A stretch of 64,000 bases of DNA, taken from positions 1 through 64,000 of the forward strand of contig CAMDFK010000008.1 in assembly GCA_945897465.1 (NCBI GenBank), read 5' to 3'. A program made the position numbers and the translations under genes. This document shows, piece by piece, positions 1-8,008 of this stretch. Below the pieces are notes generated by a model that was not told the DNA's origin, made no database searches, and worked only from the letters and a program-made list of their open reading frames with translations. This DNA is from Limnohabitans sp. Rim8 (GTDB taxonomy: Bacteria; Pseudomonadota; Gammaproteobacteria; Burkholderiales; Burkholderiaceae_C). How positions within the stretch are numbered: the first letter of the stretch is position 1; each line of letters begins with the position of its first letter.

Positions 1-341
1 GGGCCCTTGGGCAACATGCCCTTGACAGCCTTCTCGAGTGCGCGGCCAGGGTGTTTGGCTTGCATGTCGCGGAAGTTGGTTGCAGTGATACCGCCGGGAT
101 AGCCCGAGTGACGGTAATACACTTTGTCGATGGTCTTGGTGCCCGTCACTTTGAGCTGGGCAGCATTGATGATGACGATGAAGTCACCGGTGTCGACGTG
201 AGGCGTGTAAATGGCCTTGTGTTTGCCGCGCAAACGGAGAGCAACTTCGCTGGCTACTCGTCCGAGGACCTTGTCGGTCGCGTCAATCACAAACCACTCG
301 TGCACGACCTCAGCGGGTTTGGCGCTGAAAGTTGTTGTCAT
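1..341 (-). CDS. rplM: 50S ribosomal protein L13 (3' end cut by window)
   Basis: Large-subunit ribosomal protein L13, which binds 23S rRNA early in 50S assembly. Read on the minus strand, the protein starts [20 protein letters not shown] and continues with the family signature LGRLAS-like [16 protein letters not shown], then [11 protein letters not shown] and [10 protein letters not shown]. These are diagnostic for L13. The ATG at 341-339 is preceded by an AAAGAGAAA ribosome binding site. About 113 codons are visible and the C-terminus runs off the window; rpsI would be expected next. It is divergent from rlmJ. Confidence 0.96.
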   Translation of the reverse strand, partial: MTTTFSAKPAEVVHEWFVIDATDKVLGRVASEVALRLRGKHKAIYTPHVDTGDFIVIINAAQLKVTGTKTIDKVYYRHSGYPGGITATNFRDMQAKHPGRALEKAVKGMLPKG

Positions 342-482
342 GAGTTTTCTCTTTAAAAGAAAGGTTTGGCGGGCCCTTTTCCACGGTCGGTGCTCCTCTT
401 TTGGGAGCCTCTTAGGTGGGAATTTGCCAATGCCTTGCGGCAGCTGGCGACTTCGCCGCGGGACCACAAAAGCGCTGCGAAG
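342..482 (-). promoter_or_regulatory. rplM 5' leader with small stem-loop
   Basis: Roughly 140 bases separate the predicted transcription start from the rplM start codon. The leader RNA contains a stem GCTCC (408-404) and GGAGC (396-392) with a 7-base loop. L13 operons in other bacteria are autoregulated through their leaders, so this could be a control element. That link is inference; only the length and the hairpin are seen. Confidence 0.35.
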
Positions 483-488
483 CCCTCT

Positions 489-517
489 ATTATACGAAAA
501 ATCAAGGACTTGCAGAA
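489..517 (-). promoter_or_regulatory. sigma70-type promoter of rplM
   Basis: A perfect TATAAT lies on the minus strand at 494-489. With a 17-base spacer the -35 would be TTCTGC at 517-512, which is weak. It overlaps the region just upstream of the divergent rlmJ start. Confidence 0.55.
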
Positions 518-538
518 GTTATTGGTTACCATCAATGG

Positions 539-1426
539 ATGTTCAGTTATCGACACGCTTTCCACGCGGGCAACCATGCCGATGTGCTCAAACACATCAC
601 CTTGCTCGCAACCCTGCGCCACCTCATGCAAAAAGAGGCTGGCATCACCCTGATTGACACCCACGCTGGGGCCGGTTTGTATCGGCTCGATGGCGATTAC
701 TCCCAAAAAGGGGCGGAAGCCGAGGACGGCCTGTTCAAGCTTTTGGAGGCCGCAGAAAAGCTCGACACCCTGCCTGAGCCCGTGCAGGACTACCTGGAAC
801 AGATCGCCAGTTTCAATCCCAATGGCCAAGCCAAGATTTACCCTGGCTCGCCCTTTTTGATGCAGCGCCTGATGCGCCACGCGTCGCGCGATCGCTTGCG
901 CTTGTTCGAATTGCACCCCACCGACAGCAAAGCCCTGATGTCCAACATCGCGCAGCTCGAAGCCGGACGCACGGTCACCGTCAGCCGCGAAGACGGCTTT
1001 GAAGCCCTCAAAAAGCTGCTGCCCCCACCACCATCGGCCACCGGCTCCAAGCGGGCCATGGTCTTGATCGACCCCAGCTATGAAATCAAATCGGATTACA
1101 ACAAGGTGGGAGGCGTGATTCAGGAATACCTCAAGCGTTTCTCGACAGGCACTTACCTGGTCTGGTACCCCATCATTCCGCGCCCCGAGGCGCACGACCT
1201 GCCCAAACGCCTGCGCACCTTGTCCAACCAGTCACAAAAGCCTTGGCTCAACGCCACCTTGGCGATCGGTCGGGGCCCCGACGACGAAGGCGGCCTGGTG
1301 GCCAGCGGCATGTTCGTCATCAACCCCCCCTTCACCCTGAAAGATCAGATTCGCCTTGCGCTGGATGTGGTCGGGCCCGCACTGGCACGTGGATCCGGCA
1401 AGAATTGGGCCGTGGAGTCGTCTTGA
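539..1426 (+). CDS. rlmJ: 23S rRNA (adenine(2030)-N6)-methyltransferase RlmJ
   Basis: Methylates N6 of A2030 in 23S rRNA using S-adenosylmethionine. The protein (295 aa) opens with MFSYRHAFHAGNHADVLKH, the hallmark N-terminus of RlmJ/YhiR. An SAM-binding DTHAGAG follows at residues 40-46, and the N6-adenine methyltransferase motif IV reads DPSY at 178-181 (DPPY is the common form). Length fits the family (about 280 aa). The open frame extends upstream, but the ATG at 539 gives the conserved N-terminus. It is transcribed divergently from rplM and followed by heptamer repeats. Confidence 0.93.
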   Translation: MFSYRHAFHAGNHADVLKHITLLATLRHLMQKEAGITLIDTHAGAGLYRLDGDYSQKGAEAEDGLFKLLEAAEKLDTLPEPVQDYLEQIASFNPNGQAKIYPGSPFLMQRLMRHASRDRLRLFELHPTDSKALMSNIAQLEAGRTVTVSREDGFEALKKLLPPPPSATGSKRAMVLIDPSYEIKSDYNKVGGVIQEYLKRFSTGTYLVWYPIIPRPEAHDLPKRLRTLSNQSQKPWLNATLAIGRGPDDEGGLVASGMFVINPPFTLKDQIRLALDVVGPALARGSGKNWAVESS

Positions 1427-1430
1427 TCGA

Positions 1431-1524
1431 GGTTGAGCGTTGAGCGTTGAGCGTTGAGCGTTGAGGGGTAGGTCGTCAGGCGCTGAGAGTCAAACCCTGA
1501 ACGCTTCACGCTCAACGCTCAACC
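1431..1524. repeat. TTGAGCG heptamer repeats with distal inverted arm
   Basis: TTGAGCG occurs four times head to tail at 1433-1460, followed by a partial fifth copy. A 16-base arm at 1431-1446 is the exact reverse complement of 1509-1524, so the RNA could form a long hairpin between rlmJ and the paa operon. A related palindrome lies between paaB and paaC. It has no T tract and is not a standard intrinsic terminator. Confidence 0.75.
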
Positions 1525-1559
1525 CAAATAAGTACAAACCCTGATCAAGGTCAATTGAA

Positions 1560-1585
1560 ATTAACCGACCGGACGGTCGGTTAAT
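1560..1585. promoter_or_regulatory. Perfect 26-bp palindrome, probable PaaR (TetR-family) operator of paaABCDE
   Basis: Arms ATTAACCGACCG (1560-1571) and CGGTCGGTTAAT (1574-1585) are exact reverse complements around a central GA. The core ACCGACCG-N2-CGGTCGGT resembles operators proposed for the TetR-type regulator PaaR, which represses phenylacetate genes in betaproteobacteria and is released by phenylacetyl-CoA. A TATACT at 1589-1594 follows at once and the paaA start is 58 bases downstream, so binding would block transcription. The regulator gene is not in this window. Confidence 0.7.
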
Positions 1586-1642
1586 GGTTATACTGGCACC
1601 TGCGCCGCGATCATTCCATCCTGTTTGGCGCAGGAGAAGCCC

Positions 1643-2674
1643 ATGTACACGCAATCTTTCAGCGTCCCAGACGGAACCGAGGACGTCAAATCGGTCGGCT
1701 TGAAGGCCATCCCCAAAGCCCTGAACGCACAAGACGCGGACCTGCAAGCGGCCTTTGACGCCCGCATCGACGCCGATGGCCGAATCGAACCCCGCGAGTG
1801 GATGCCCGAGGCCTACCGCAAAACCCTGGTGCGCCAGATCAGCCAGCACGCGCACAGCGAAATCGTGGGCATGCTGCCCGAAGGCAACTGGGTCAGCCGC
1901 GCGCCCAGCCTGAAGCGCAAAACAATTTTGATCGCCAAAGTGCAAGACGAAGCCGGTCACGGCCTCTACCTGTACAGCGCCGCCGAAACTTTGGGCACCA
2001 GCCGCGACCAGATGCTTGACGCACTTCACACCGGCAAAGCCAAGTACAGCTCCATCTTCAACTACCCCACGCTCAACTGGGCCGACGTGGGCGTGGTCGG
2101 CTGGCTGGTCGATGGCGCGGCCATCATGAACCAGGTGCCCCTGTGCCGCTGCTCTTACGGCCCTTACGCCCGCGCCATGGTGCGGGTGTGCAAGGAGGAA
2201 TCCTTCCATCAGCGCCAGGGCTACGAAGCCCTCTTGGTGATGATGCAAGGCACGGCCGAGCAAAAAGCCATGGTGCAAGACGCCGTGAACCGCTGGTGGT
2301 GGAAGTGTCTGGCCATGTTCGGGCCGCCAGACGCCGACAGCCCCAACAGCGCGCAAGGCATGCGCTGGGGCATCAAGCGCATCAGCAACGACGACCTGCG
2401 CCAAAAATTTGTGGATGCTACCGTGCCACAAGCCAAGGTGCTGGGTGTGACCTTGCCAGACCCCGACCTGAAATGGAACGAAGCGCGTCAAGCCCACGAC
2501 TACGGCCAGATCGACTGGGACGAGTTCTGGGCCACCGTCAACGGCAACGGCCCCTGCAACAAAGAACGGTTGGGTGCCCGCGTCAAGGCTTGGAACGACG
2601 GCGCCTGGGTGCGCGAAGCGGCCCTGGCCCACGCCCAAAAACAACAGCAACGCCAAATGAAGGAAGCCGCATGA
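1643..2674 (+). CDS. paaA: 1,2-phenylacetyl-CoA epoxidase catalytic subunit PaaA
   Basis: Di-iron oxygenase subunit that converts phenylacetyl-CoA to its ring-1,2-epoxide, the first committed step of aerobic phenylacetate breakdown. The 343-aa protein has the ferritin-like ligands of the family: E73 in HAHSEIVG, ExxH at 103-106 (EAGH) and a second ExxH at 186-189 (ESFH). The ATG at 1643 is chosen because GGAGAAG lies just upstream; an in-frame TTG at 1625 is less likely. First gene of paaABCDE; its stop overlaps the paaB start (ATGA). Confidence 0.96.
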   Translation: MYTQSFSVPDGTEDVKSVGLKAIPKALNAQDADLQAAFDARIDADGRIEPREWMPEAYRKTLVRQISQHAHSEIVGMLPEGNWVSRAPSLKRKTILIAKVQDEAGHGLYLYSAAETLGTSRDQMLDALHTGKAKYSSIFNYPTLNWADVGVVGWLVDGAAIMNQVPLCRCSYGPYARAMVRVCKEESFHQRQGYEALLVMMQGTAEQKAMVQDAVNRWWWKCLAMFGPPDADSPNSAQGMRWGIKRISNDDLRQKFVDATVPQAKVLGVTLPDPDLKWNEARQAHDYGQIDWDEFWATVNGNGPCNKERLGARVKAWNDGAWVREAALAHAQKQQQRQMKEAA

Positions 2675-2967
2675 GCACCGCCGCACTCAAAGAATGGCCC
2701 CTGTGGGAGGTCTTCGTCCGCTCCAAGCAAGGCCTGGAACACAAGCACTGCGGCAGCCTGCACGCTTCGGATTCAGAGCACGCTTTGCAAATGGCGCGTG
2801 ATGTCTACACCCGCCGCCAGGAAGGCGTGAGCATCTGGGTGGTGCCCTCGGCCAGCATCTCGGCGAGCGAACCCAATGACAAGCCCGAATTTTTCGATCC
2901 GGCCAGCGACAAGGTGTACCGCCACCCTACTTTCTACGCGATTCCCGAAGAAGTCGGCCACATGTAA
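2671..2967 (+). CDS. paaB: 1,2-phenylacetyl-CoA epoxidase subunit PaaB
   Basis: Small subunit required for assembly and activity of the PaaABCE monooxygenase. The 98-aa product contains the family's [20 protein letters not shown] segment, and continues with [12 protein letters not shown] and the EGVSIWVV strand. Translation is coupled to paaA through the 4-base ATGA overlap. The stop is followed by a 27-base palindrome before paaC. Confidence 0.95.
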   Translation: MSTAALKEWPLWEVFVRSKQGLEHKHCGSLHASDSEHALQMARDVYTRRQEGVSIWVVPSASISASEPNDKPEFFDPASDKVYRHPTFYAIPEEVGHM

Positions 2968-2975
2968 AGCCGTTC

Positions 2976-3002
2976 GGCGCTCAGCGTTCAGCGTTGAGCG
3001 CC
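2976..3002. repeat. Intergenic palindrome between paaB and paaC
   Basis: GGCGCTCA (2976-2983) and TGAGCGCC (2995-3002) are exact 8-base arms around an 11-base loop. The sequence is built from the same CGTTGAGCG units as the heptamer repeats at 1431-1524. It would form a hairpin in the paa transcript and may affect relative expression of AB versus CDE. No T tract follows. Confidence 0.6.
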
Positions 3003-3019
3003 ACGCATCCAACACCCTT

Positions 3020-3832
3020 ATGAACACGCCCAACTCCCCAACGGCCGCGCTCAACTCGCCGGTCGATTACCTGCTGCACCTGGCCGACAACGCGCTGATC
3101 CTCGGTCAGCGCAACGCCGAATGGTGTGGCCACGGCCCCATCCTCGAAGAAGACATTGCGCTGTCCAACAACAGCCTCGACTTGGTGGGCCAAGCCCGCA
3201 TGCTGTACCAGCACGCGGCTGAGCTGCAAGGCGGTGGCGCCACCGAAGACACGCTGGCGTATTTCCGCGACGTGCCCGACTTCAAGAACTACACCTTGTG
3301 CGAATTGCCACACAGGCCCTTGATGTCGGCCACCGCCCAAGGCGACCGCGATTTCGCCATGACCATGACCCGCAATTTCCTCTACAGCAGCCTGATGGTG
3401 CTGGTCTGGGACCAGTTGCAAAACTCGAAAGACACACAGCTGGCCGCCATTGCCGCCAAGTCGCTCAAGGAAGTGCGCTACCACCTGCGCCATTCGCGCG
3501 ACTGGCTGGTGCGTCTGGGCGACGGGACCGAAGAGTCGCACGCCAAAGCGCAAACAGCCATCGACCAGCTGCTGCCCTACACCCAAGAGTTTTGGGCCAG
3601 CAGCCCGCATGAAGCCGCCGCGCTGGCCAACGGCACGGGCACCGACATGGCCGCTTTGCAAAACGACTGGAACCAGATCGTGGATGAAGCCCTGCAAGAG
3701 GCCACCCTGCAGCGTCCGGCCGATGGCGGCTTTGTGCCCACAGGCAAACAAGGCCTCCATTCCGAGCACCTGGGCTTTGTGCTGGCCGAAATGCAAAGCC
3801 TGGCCCGCGCCCACCCGCAGGCCACTTGGTGA
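3020..3832 (+). CDS. paaC: 1,2-phenylacetyl-CoA epoxidase structural subunit PaaC
   Basis: Ferritin-like, non-catalytic partner that forms the stable heterodimer core with PaaA. The 270-aa protein carries the PaaC-typical LADNALILGQRNAEWCGHGP near residue 20, LSNNSLDLVGQARMLYQ, and later KEVRYHLRHSRDWLVRLGDG and HSEHLGFVLAEMQ. The start at 3020 is the first ATG after the paaBC palindrome and gives the usual family length. It is followed after 7 bases by paaD. Confidence 0.95.
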   Translation: MNTPNSPTAALNSPVDYLLHLADNALILGQRNAEWCGHGPILEEDIALSNNSLDLVGQARMLYQHAAELQGGGATEDTLAYFRDVPDFKNYTLCELPHRPLMSATAQGDRDFAMTMTRNFLYSSLMVLVWDQLQNSKDTQLAAIAAKSLKEVRYHLRHSRDWLVRLGDGTEESHAKAQTAIDQLLPYTQEFWASSPHEAAALANGTGTDMAALQNDWNQIVDEALQEATLQRPADGGFVPTGKQGLHSEHLGFVLAEMQSLARAHPQATW

Positions 3833-3839
3833 GCGCAAC

Positions 3840-4562
3840 ATGAACACCGTCCAAGCGACAGAGATCCCTGGCTCCGTCACTGCCAACACACCCTCGGTCA
3901 CTGCCAGCCCCCGCGCCGTCACTGCGACCACAACCACCGTCACTGCGAGCCCCCGCGCCGTCACTGCGACCACAACCACCGTCACTGCGAGCGAAGCGAA
4001 GCAGTCCATGGACCCCACTGGATCGCCCCCTCGCTTCGCTCCTCGCGATGACGGCCAAGACCTGGCCCATGCTTGGACGCTGCTCGACAGCTTGACCGAC
4101 CCGGAAATTCCGGTGGTCACTTTGCGCGAGCTGGGCATCTTGCGCGACGTGCGTGCAGGTGACGCGGGGCTGGAAGTGGTCATCACGCCCACCTACAGCG
4201 GCTGCCCTGCCATGGGCGCGATCGAAGACGATGTCAGAGCCCTGCTGCAGGCCAACGGCCTGCAAGGCCGCGTGGTCACACAACTGGCCCCCGCCTGGAC
4301 CACCGACTGGATGAGCGACGCCGCCAAAGACAAGCTGCGTGCCTACGGCATTGCCCCGCCACACGCCTGCGCCAGCAACGCATCAGGCGCAGCCAGCGTG
4401 GTGCAGTTTGCCTCTCGAAGCGCCAAACCTGAGGTGGTGAACTGCCCGCAATGCGGCTCGGCCAACACCACCGAAACCTCCCATTTCGGCTCGACCGCCT
4501 GCAAGGCCCTTTACCGGTGCCTGGCTTGCATGGAGCCCTTCGATTACTTCAAACCCTACTGA
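3840..4562 (+). CDS. paaD: Phenylacetate-degradation assembly protein PaaD with repeat-derived N-terminal insertion
   Basis: PaaD is a DUF59/MIP18-type protein thought to help mature or insert metal in the PaaABCE epoxidase. The family body starts near residue 72 (HAWTLLDSLTDPEIPVVTLR), includes TPTYSGCPAMG, and ends in a four-cysteine module (CPQCG, ACKALYRCLAC). The 240-aa product is about 70 residues longer than usual. Residues 20-72 are low-complexity (ASPRAVTATTTTVT repeated, then EAKQSMD and PPRFAPRDDG) and are encoded by a 42-bp tandem repeat plus a palindromic intergenic-type repeat. The ATG at 3840 follows paaC closely; an in-frame ATG at 4008 could restart most of the conserved domain. 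Confidence 0.88.
   Translation: MNTVQATEIPGSVTANTPSVTASPRAVTATTTTVTASPRAVTATTTTVTASEAKQSMDPTGSPPRFAPRDDGQDLAHAWTLLDSLTDPEIPVVTLRELGILRDVRAGDAGLEVVITPTYSGCPAMGAIEDDVRALLQANGLQGRVVTQLAPAWTTDWMSDAAKDKLRAYGIAPPHACASNASGAASVVQFASRSAKPEVVNCPQCGSANTTETSHFGSTACKALYRCLACMEPFDYFKPY
3897..3980 (+). repeat. 42-bp tandem repeat inside paaD
   Basis: Two copies of a 42-base unit (3897-3938, 3939-3980) differ by one base and are followed by a third partial copy at 3981. Each unit is two 21-base halves, both starting GTCACTGC. The unit length is a multiple of three, so the paaD frame is kept. Confidence 0.85.
3981..4052. repeat. Palindromic dispersed repeat (copy 1), in frame within paaD
   Basis: The left arm starts GTCACTGCGAGCGAAGCGA at 3981, and the right arm at 4031-4052 is its near reverse complement, ending CTCGCGATGAC. 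The same element family occurs between zwf and hexR (39363-39465) and upstream of dppC (52088-52147). Similar GTCATTGCGAG...GCAATCC palindromes are widespread REP-like elements in bacterial genomes. Confidence 0.8.
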
Positions 4563-4586
4563 GCGGCCTTGCCGCACTGAAGCTCC

Positions 4587-5690
4587 ATGTCAGCACCCCG
4601 ATTTCATGACCTCCCGATCGCACGCGTCAACCCCGAAGCGGCTGGTGCCGTGGCGATCACTCTGAACGTCCCAGCCGATCTGCGCAGCAGCTTCGACTTC
4701 CAGCCGGGCCAGTTCCTGACCTTGCGTGCGGACATCAACGGCGCGGATGTGCGCCGCAGCTACTCCATCAGCTCGGCCCGCAGCCAGCTGCAAAAGCACG
4801 GTGTGCTCGAAGTGGGCATTCGCCCCGTGGAAGGCGGCGTGTTCTCCAATTGGGCGGCCACCCAACTGAAAGCAGGCGACACCCTGCGCGTGATGCCGCC
4901 CGATGGCCGCTTTGTGGTGCAACGCCCCCGTGCCATCCACCGCGTGGGTTTTGCAGCAGGCTCGGGCATCACGCCCATCTTGTCCATCTTGTCGAGCACC
5001 CTCGAAGAACAGCCTGACAGCAAGTTCACCTTGGTCTACGGCAACCGCCGCATGGACAGCGTCATGTTCAACGAAGCGCTGCAAAACCTCAAGGACCGCT
5101 ACCCATCGCGCCTGACGCTGATCCACATCCTCTCGCGACAGGCACAAGAAGTGCCTTTGCTCGAAGGCCGCATCGACGCCGCCAAAGTTCAAGCCATCAT
5201 CGATGCGTTTTTGCCCGTGGGCAGCATGGACGAGGTGTTTGTGTGCGGCCCAGAGGCCATGATCGAAGCCACCGAGCACGCACTGCTGAGCGCAGGCGTG
5301 AAAGCCGAGCGCATCCGCACCGAGCGGTTCAGCTCACCCACACTGGATGCACTGGCCCCCGAGGTACGCGCCAAAGCAGTGCTGGGCCACCCCGCCACCC
5401 GCGAGCAAGGCGAGGTACAGCTCACGGTGGTGCTGGACGGCAAGCCTTACGACATGCCGATGAACCGCAACGAGAAGATCCTCGACATCGCCTTGTCGCT
5501 GGGCCTGGACCTGCCCTATTCGTGCAAAGCCGGGGTCTGCTGCACCTGCCGCTGCAAAGTCATGGAAGGCACCACCGAGATGGAGAAGAACTTCACCCTC
5601 GAAAAGCCCGAAGTCGAGCAAGGCTTCATCCTGTCTTGCCAAGCCCGTCCCACCAGCGAGCGTGTGGTGATCAGTTTCGACGAACGCTGA
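4587..5690 (+). CDS. paaE: 1,2-phenylacetyl-CoA epoxidase reductase PaaE
   Basis: Passes electrons from NAD(P)H through FAD and a 2Fe-2S cluster to the PaaA di-iron site. The 367-aa protein has the FAD-binding RRSYSIS motif at residues 56-62 and a nicotinamide-binding GSGITPILSIL. Its C-terminal plant-type ferredoxin domain has cluster ligands C313, C318, C321 and C351. Domain order (reductase then ferredoxin) is that of PaaE. Last gene of the paa operon; the convergent ABC exporter ends 12 bases beyond it. Confidence 0.95.
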   Translation: MSAPRFHDLPIARVNPEAAGAVAITLNVPADLRSSFDFQPGQFLTLRADINGADVRRSYSISSARSQLQKHGVLEVGIRPVEGGVFSNWAATQLKAGDTLRVMPPDGRFVVQRPRAIHRVGFAAGSGITPILSILSSTLEEQPDSKFTLVYGNRRMDSVMFNEALQNLKDRYPSRLTLIHILSRQAQEVPLLEGRIDAAKVQAIIDAFLPVGSMDEVFVCGPEAMIEATEHALLSAGVKAERIRTERFSSPTLDALAPEVRAKAVLGHPATREQGEVQLTVVLDGKPYDMPMNRNEKILDIALSLGLDLPYSCKAGVCCTCRCKVMEGTTEMEKNFTLEKPEVEQGFILSCQARPTSERVVISFDER

Positions 5691-5702
5691 ACAAGCGCCT
5701 GC

Positions 5703-7541
5703 TCACTCGCCCGACTGCTGCATCGCCCACATGCTGGCGTAGCGTCCTTGTTGGGCCAACAGTTCGGCATGGTTGCCGCGCTCGATGATTTGGCCCGCTT
5801 CCATCACCAAAATCTCGTGCGCATCCACCACCGTGGACAGGCGGTGCGCGATCACCAGCGTGGTTTTGTTTTGCGCCACGCTGGCCAGCTCAAACTGAAT
5901 GGCGCGTTCGTTGGCCGAGTCGAGTGCAGAGGTGGCTTCATCGAACACCAAGATCGGTGGGTTTTTGAGCAAAGTGCGGGCAATGGCCACGCGCTGCTTT
6001 TCACCGCCTGACAATTTCAGCCCGCGCTCACCCACCGAAGTTTGGTAACCCTTGGGCGTGGAGGCAATGAAGTCGTGGATGCGGGCCGAACGCGCCGCGC
6101 CCTCGATCTCGGCTTGGCTGGCGCCGGGGCGGCCATAGGCGATGTTGTAGGCCACACTGTCGTTGAACAGCACCGTGTCTTGCGGCACGATGCCCAAGGC
6201 TTGGCGCACGCTCGCTTGCGTGACTTGGCGAATGTCTTGCCCCGCAATGCGGATGAAGCCTTGCTGCACGTCGTAAAAGCGGAACATCAAACGCGCCAGC
6301 GTGGACTTGCCTGAGCCCGAGGGGCCGACCACCGCCACGGTTTTGCCTGCTGGAATGGTGAAACTGATGTCTTTGAGGATCGGGCGGTCGCTTTCGTAGG
6401 CAAAGGACACGCGGTCAAACACCACATCGGGTGCGCCCTGCAAAGCCAGCGCTGATGCGCCGGGCGCATCGGACACTTCGCGCTCGCGGTCCATCAGCAC
6501 AAACATCTTGTCCAGATCGGTCAGGCTTTGCTTGATCTCGCGGTACAGCACACCCAAGAAGTTGAGCGGGATGTAGAGTTGGATCATGAAAGCGTTGATC
6601 ATGACCAAGTCGCCCAAAGTCATGCGCCCGGCCACCACCCCTTCGGTGGCACGCCAGAGCATGGCCACCAAGGCCGACGCGATGATGAGCTGCTGTCCAG
6701 TGTTGAGCAAAGACAAGGAGGTTTGTGCCTTCAGGCGCGACAAGCGCAGGCGCTCCAGGCTTTCGTCGTAACGGCCCGCCTCGAATTGCTCATTGCCAAA
6801 GTATTTGACGGTTTCGTAGTTCAAGAGCGAGTCCACCGCCCGGGTGTGCGCGGCCGAATCGAACTCGTTGGCCTGTTTGCGAAAAAGCGTGCGCCACTCG
6901 GTGACGCGCACCGTGAAGAAAATATAAAACGCCAAGGCCGCCAAGGTGATGCCCGCGAACCAGGCATCGAACTTGACCGCCAAAATCGTCAGCACCAAAC
7001 CCACTTCAATCAAGGTCGGAATGACGCTGTAGAGCGAATACGAAATCAGCGACTCGATGCCGCGCACGCCGCGCTCGATGTCGCGTGTCATCCCGCCTGT
7101 TTGACGGGCCAAATGGAAGCGCAGGCTCAAAGCGTGCAAATGTTCAAAGGTCTGCAAAGCGATGCTGCGCGACGCGCCTTGTGTGGCTTTGGCAAACACC
7201 AGCTCGCGCAATTCGGTGAATGCGGACGTCATCAAGCGCAAAGCGCCGTAACCCACCAACAAAGCCACCGGCACCACCAAGACCGCTTGGGGGTCGCCGG
7301 GCTTGAGGCTCATGGCGTCCACCAACTCTTTGAGCAGCAGAGGCACGCTCACATTGGCCAGTTTGGCGCACACCATGAGGCTGAGCGCAATGACCACACG
7401 CCACTTGTATTGCCACAAATAAGGCAAGAGGCGCGACAAGGTTTTCCAGTCGTTGCCCGGTGGCGTTGGGGTCACAGCGTCGGGCTTGGCGCCAGGTGCA
7501 TGGGGGGAAGCAGGTGCAGCGGTTTCGCCGAGGTGGCGCAT
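5703..7541 (-). CDS. Atm1-type ABC exporter (fused permease and ATPase)
   Basis: Half-transporter of 612 aa expected to form a homodimer in the inner membrane. The N-terminal half has six predicted membrane helices starting at LLPYLWQYKWRVV. The C-terminal ATPase has Walker A GPSGSGKST at 406-414, signature LSGGE at 510-514, Walker B ILVFDE at 530-535 and the switch histidine in IAHRLST. The N-terminal KLANVSVPLLLKELVD segment resembles bacterial relatives of mitochondrial Atm1, which export glutathione-linked or metal compounds. Substrate is inferred only by family. The ATG at 7541 is preferred over an upstream TTG. It is divergent from the YciA-like gene. Confidence 0.88.
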   Translation of the reverse strand: MRHLGETAAPASPHAPGAKPDAVTPTPPGNDWKTLSRLLPYLWQYKWRVVIALSLMVCAKLANVSVPLLLKELVDAMSLKPGDPQAVLVVPVALLVGYGALRLMTSAFTELRELVFAKATQGASRSIALQTFEHLHALSLRFHLARQTGGMTRDIERGVRGIESLISYSLYSVIPTLIEVGLVLTILAVKFDAWFAGITLAALAFYIFFTVRVTEWRTLFRKQANEFDSAAHTRAVDSLLNYETVKYFGNEQFEAGRYDESLERLRLSRLKAQTSLSLLNTGQQLIIASALVAMLWRATEGVVAGRMTLGDLVMINAFMIQLYIPLNFLGVLYREIKQSLTDLDKMFVLMDREREVSDAPGASALALQGAPDVVFDRVSFAYESDRPILKDISFTIPAGKTVAVVGPSGSGKSTLARLMFRFYDVQQGFIRIAGQDIRQVTQASVRQALGIVPQDTVLFNDSVAYNIAYGRPGASQAEIEGAARSARIHDFIASTPKGYQTSVGERGLKLSGGEKQRVAIARTLLKNPPILVFDEATSALDSANERAIQFELASVAQNKTTLVIAHRLSTVVDAHEILVMEAGQIIERGNHAELLAQQGRYASMWAMQQSGE

Positions 7542-7582
7542 AAGGGACAATCCGGTTTTGACGTTAACCACCGATTGTGCCC

Positions 7583-7993
7583 ATGTCTGACGCCCCAAAC
7601 CCGAACACCGTGTCTTTGCCCACCGACCAAGAACTGGTGCTCAAAGTCATCCCCATGCCCGCCGACTGCAATGCGAGCGGCGATATTTTTGGCGGCTGGG
7701 TCATGGCGCAGGTCGACTTGGCGGGGGCTGTGTTGCCCGCGCGGCGCGTGCGGGGCCGCATGGTCACCGTGGCGGTGAACGAGTTCATCTTCAAACAGGC
7801 CGTCAAGGTGGGCGACATCCTGTCGTTTTTCTCGCGCATTGTGCGCGTGGGGCGCACCTCGGTCACCGTCAAGGTGGAGGTGTTTGCCGAGCGCTTTCAG
7901 TTGCAGGGCCAGTACATCAAAGTCACCGAAGCGAACCTGACCTATGTGGCAGTAGATGACCAAGGCAGGCCAAGGCCCGTTCCAGCGGAGTGA
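7583..7993 (+). CDS. YciA-family acyl-CoA thioesterase
   Basis: Hotdog-fold thioesterase of 136 aa that hydrolyses acyl-CoA to free acid and CoA. It has the YciA/BACH family markers MPADCNASGDIFGGWVMAQ near residue 24 (the conserved N/D and GG around the active site), then VTVAVNEFIFKQAVKVGD and the VRVGRTSVTVKVEV strand. The ATG at 7583 gives the normal length. It is transcribed away from the ABC exporter, in a neighbourhood rich in acyl-CoA enzymes. Confidence 0.87.
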   Translation: MSDAPNPNTVSLPTDQELVLKVIPMPADCNASGDIFGGWVMAQVDLAGAVLPARRVRGRMVTVAVNEFIFKQAVKVGDILSFFSRIVRVGRTSVTVKVEVFAERFQLQGQYIKVTEANLTYVAVDDQGRPRPVPAE

Positions 7994-8008
7994 TTCAGCC
8001 CGGGTCGA

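Noticed and set aside
1431..1524. Hairpin after rlmJ as an intrinsic terminator
   Set aside because: The arms are 60 bases apart and there is no T tract.
3897..4052. Possible CRISPR array in paaD
   Set aside because: The 42-bp units are directly adjacent with no unique spacers, stay in frame, and no cas gene is nearby.
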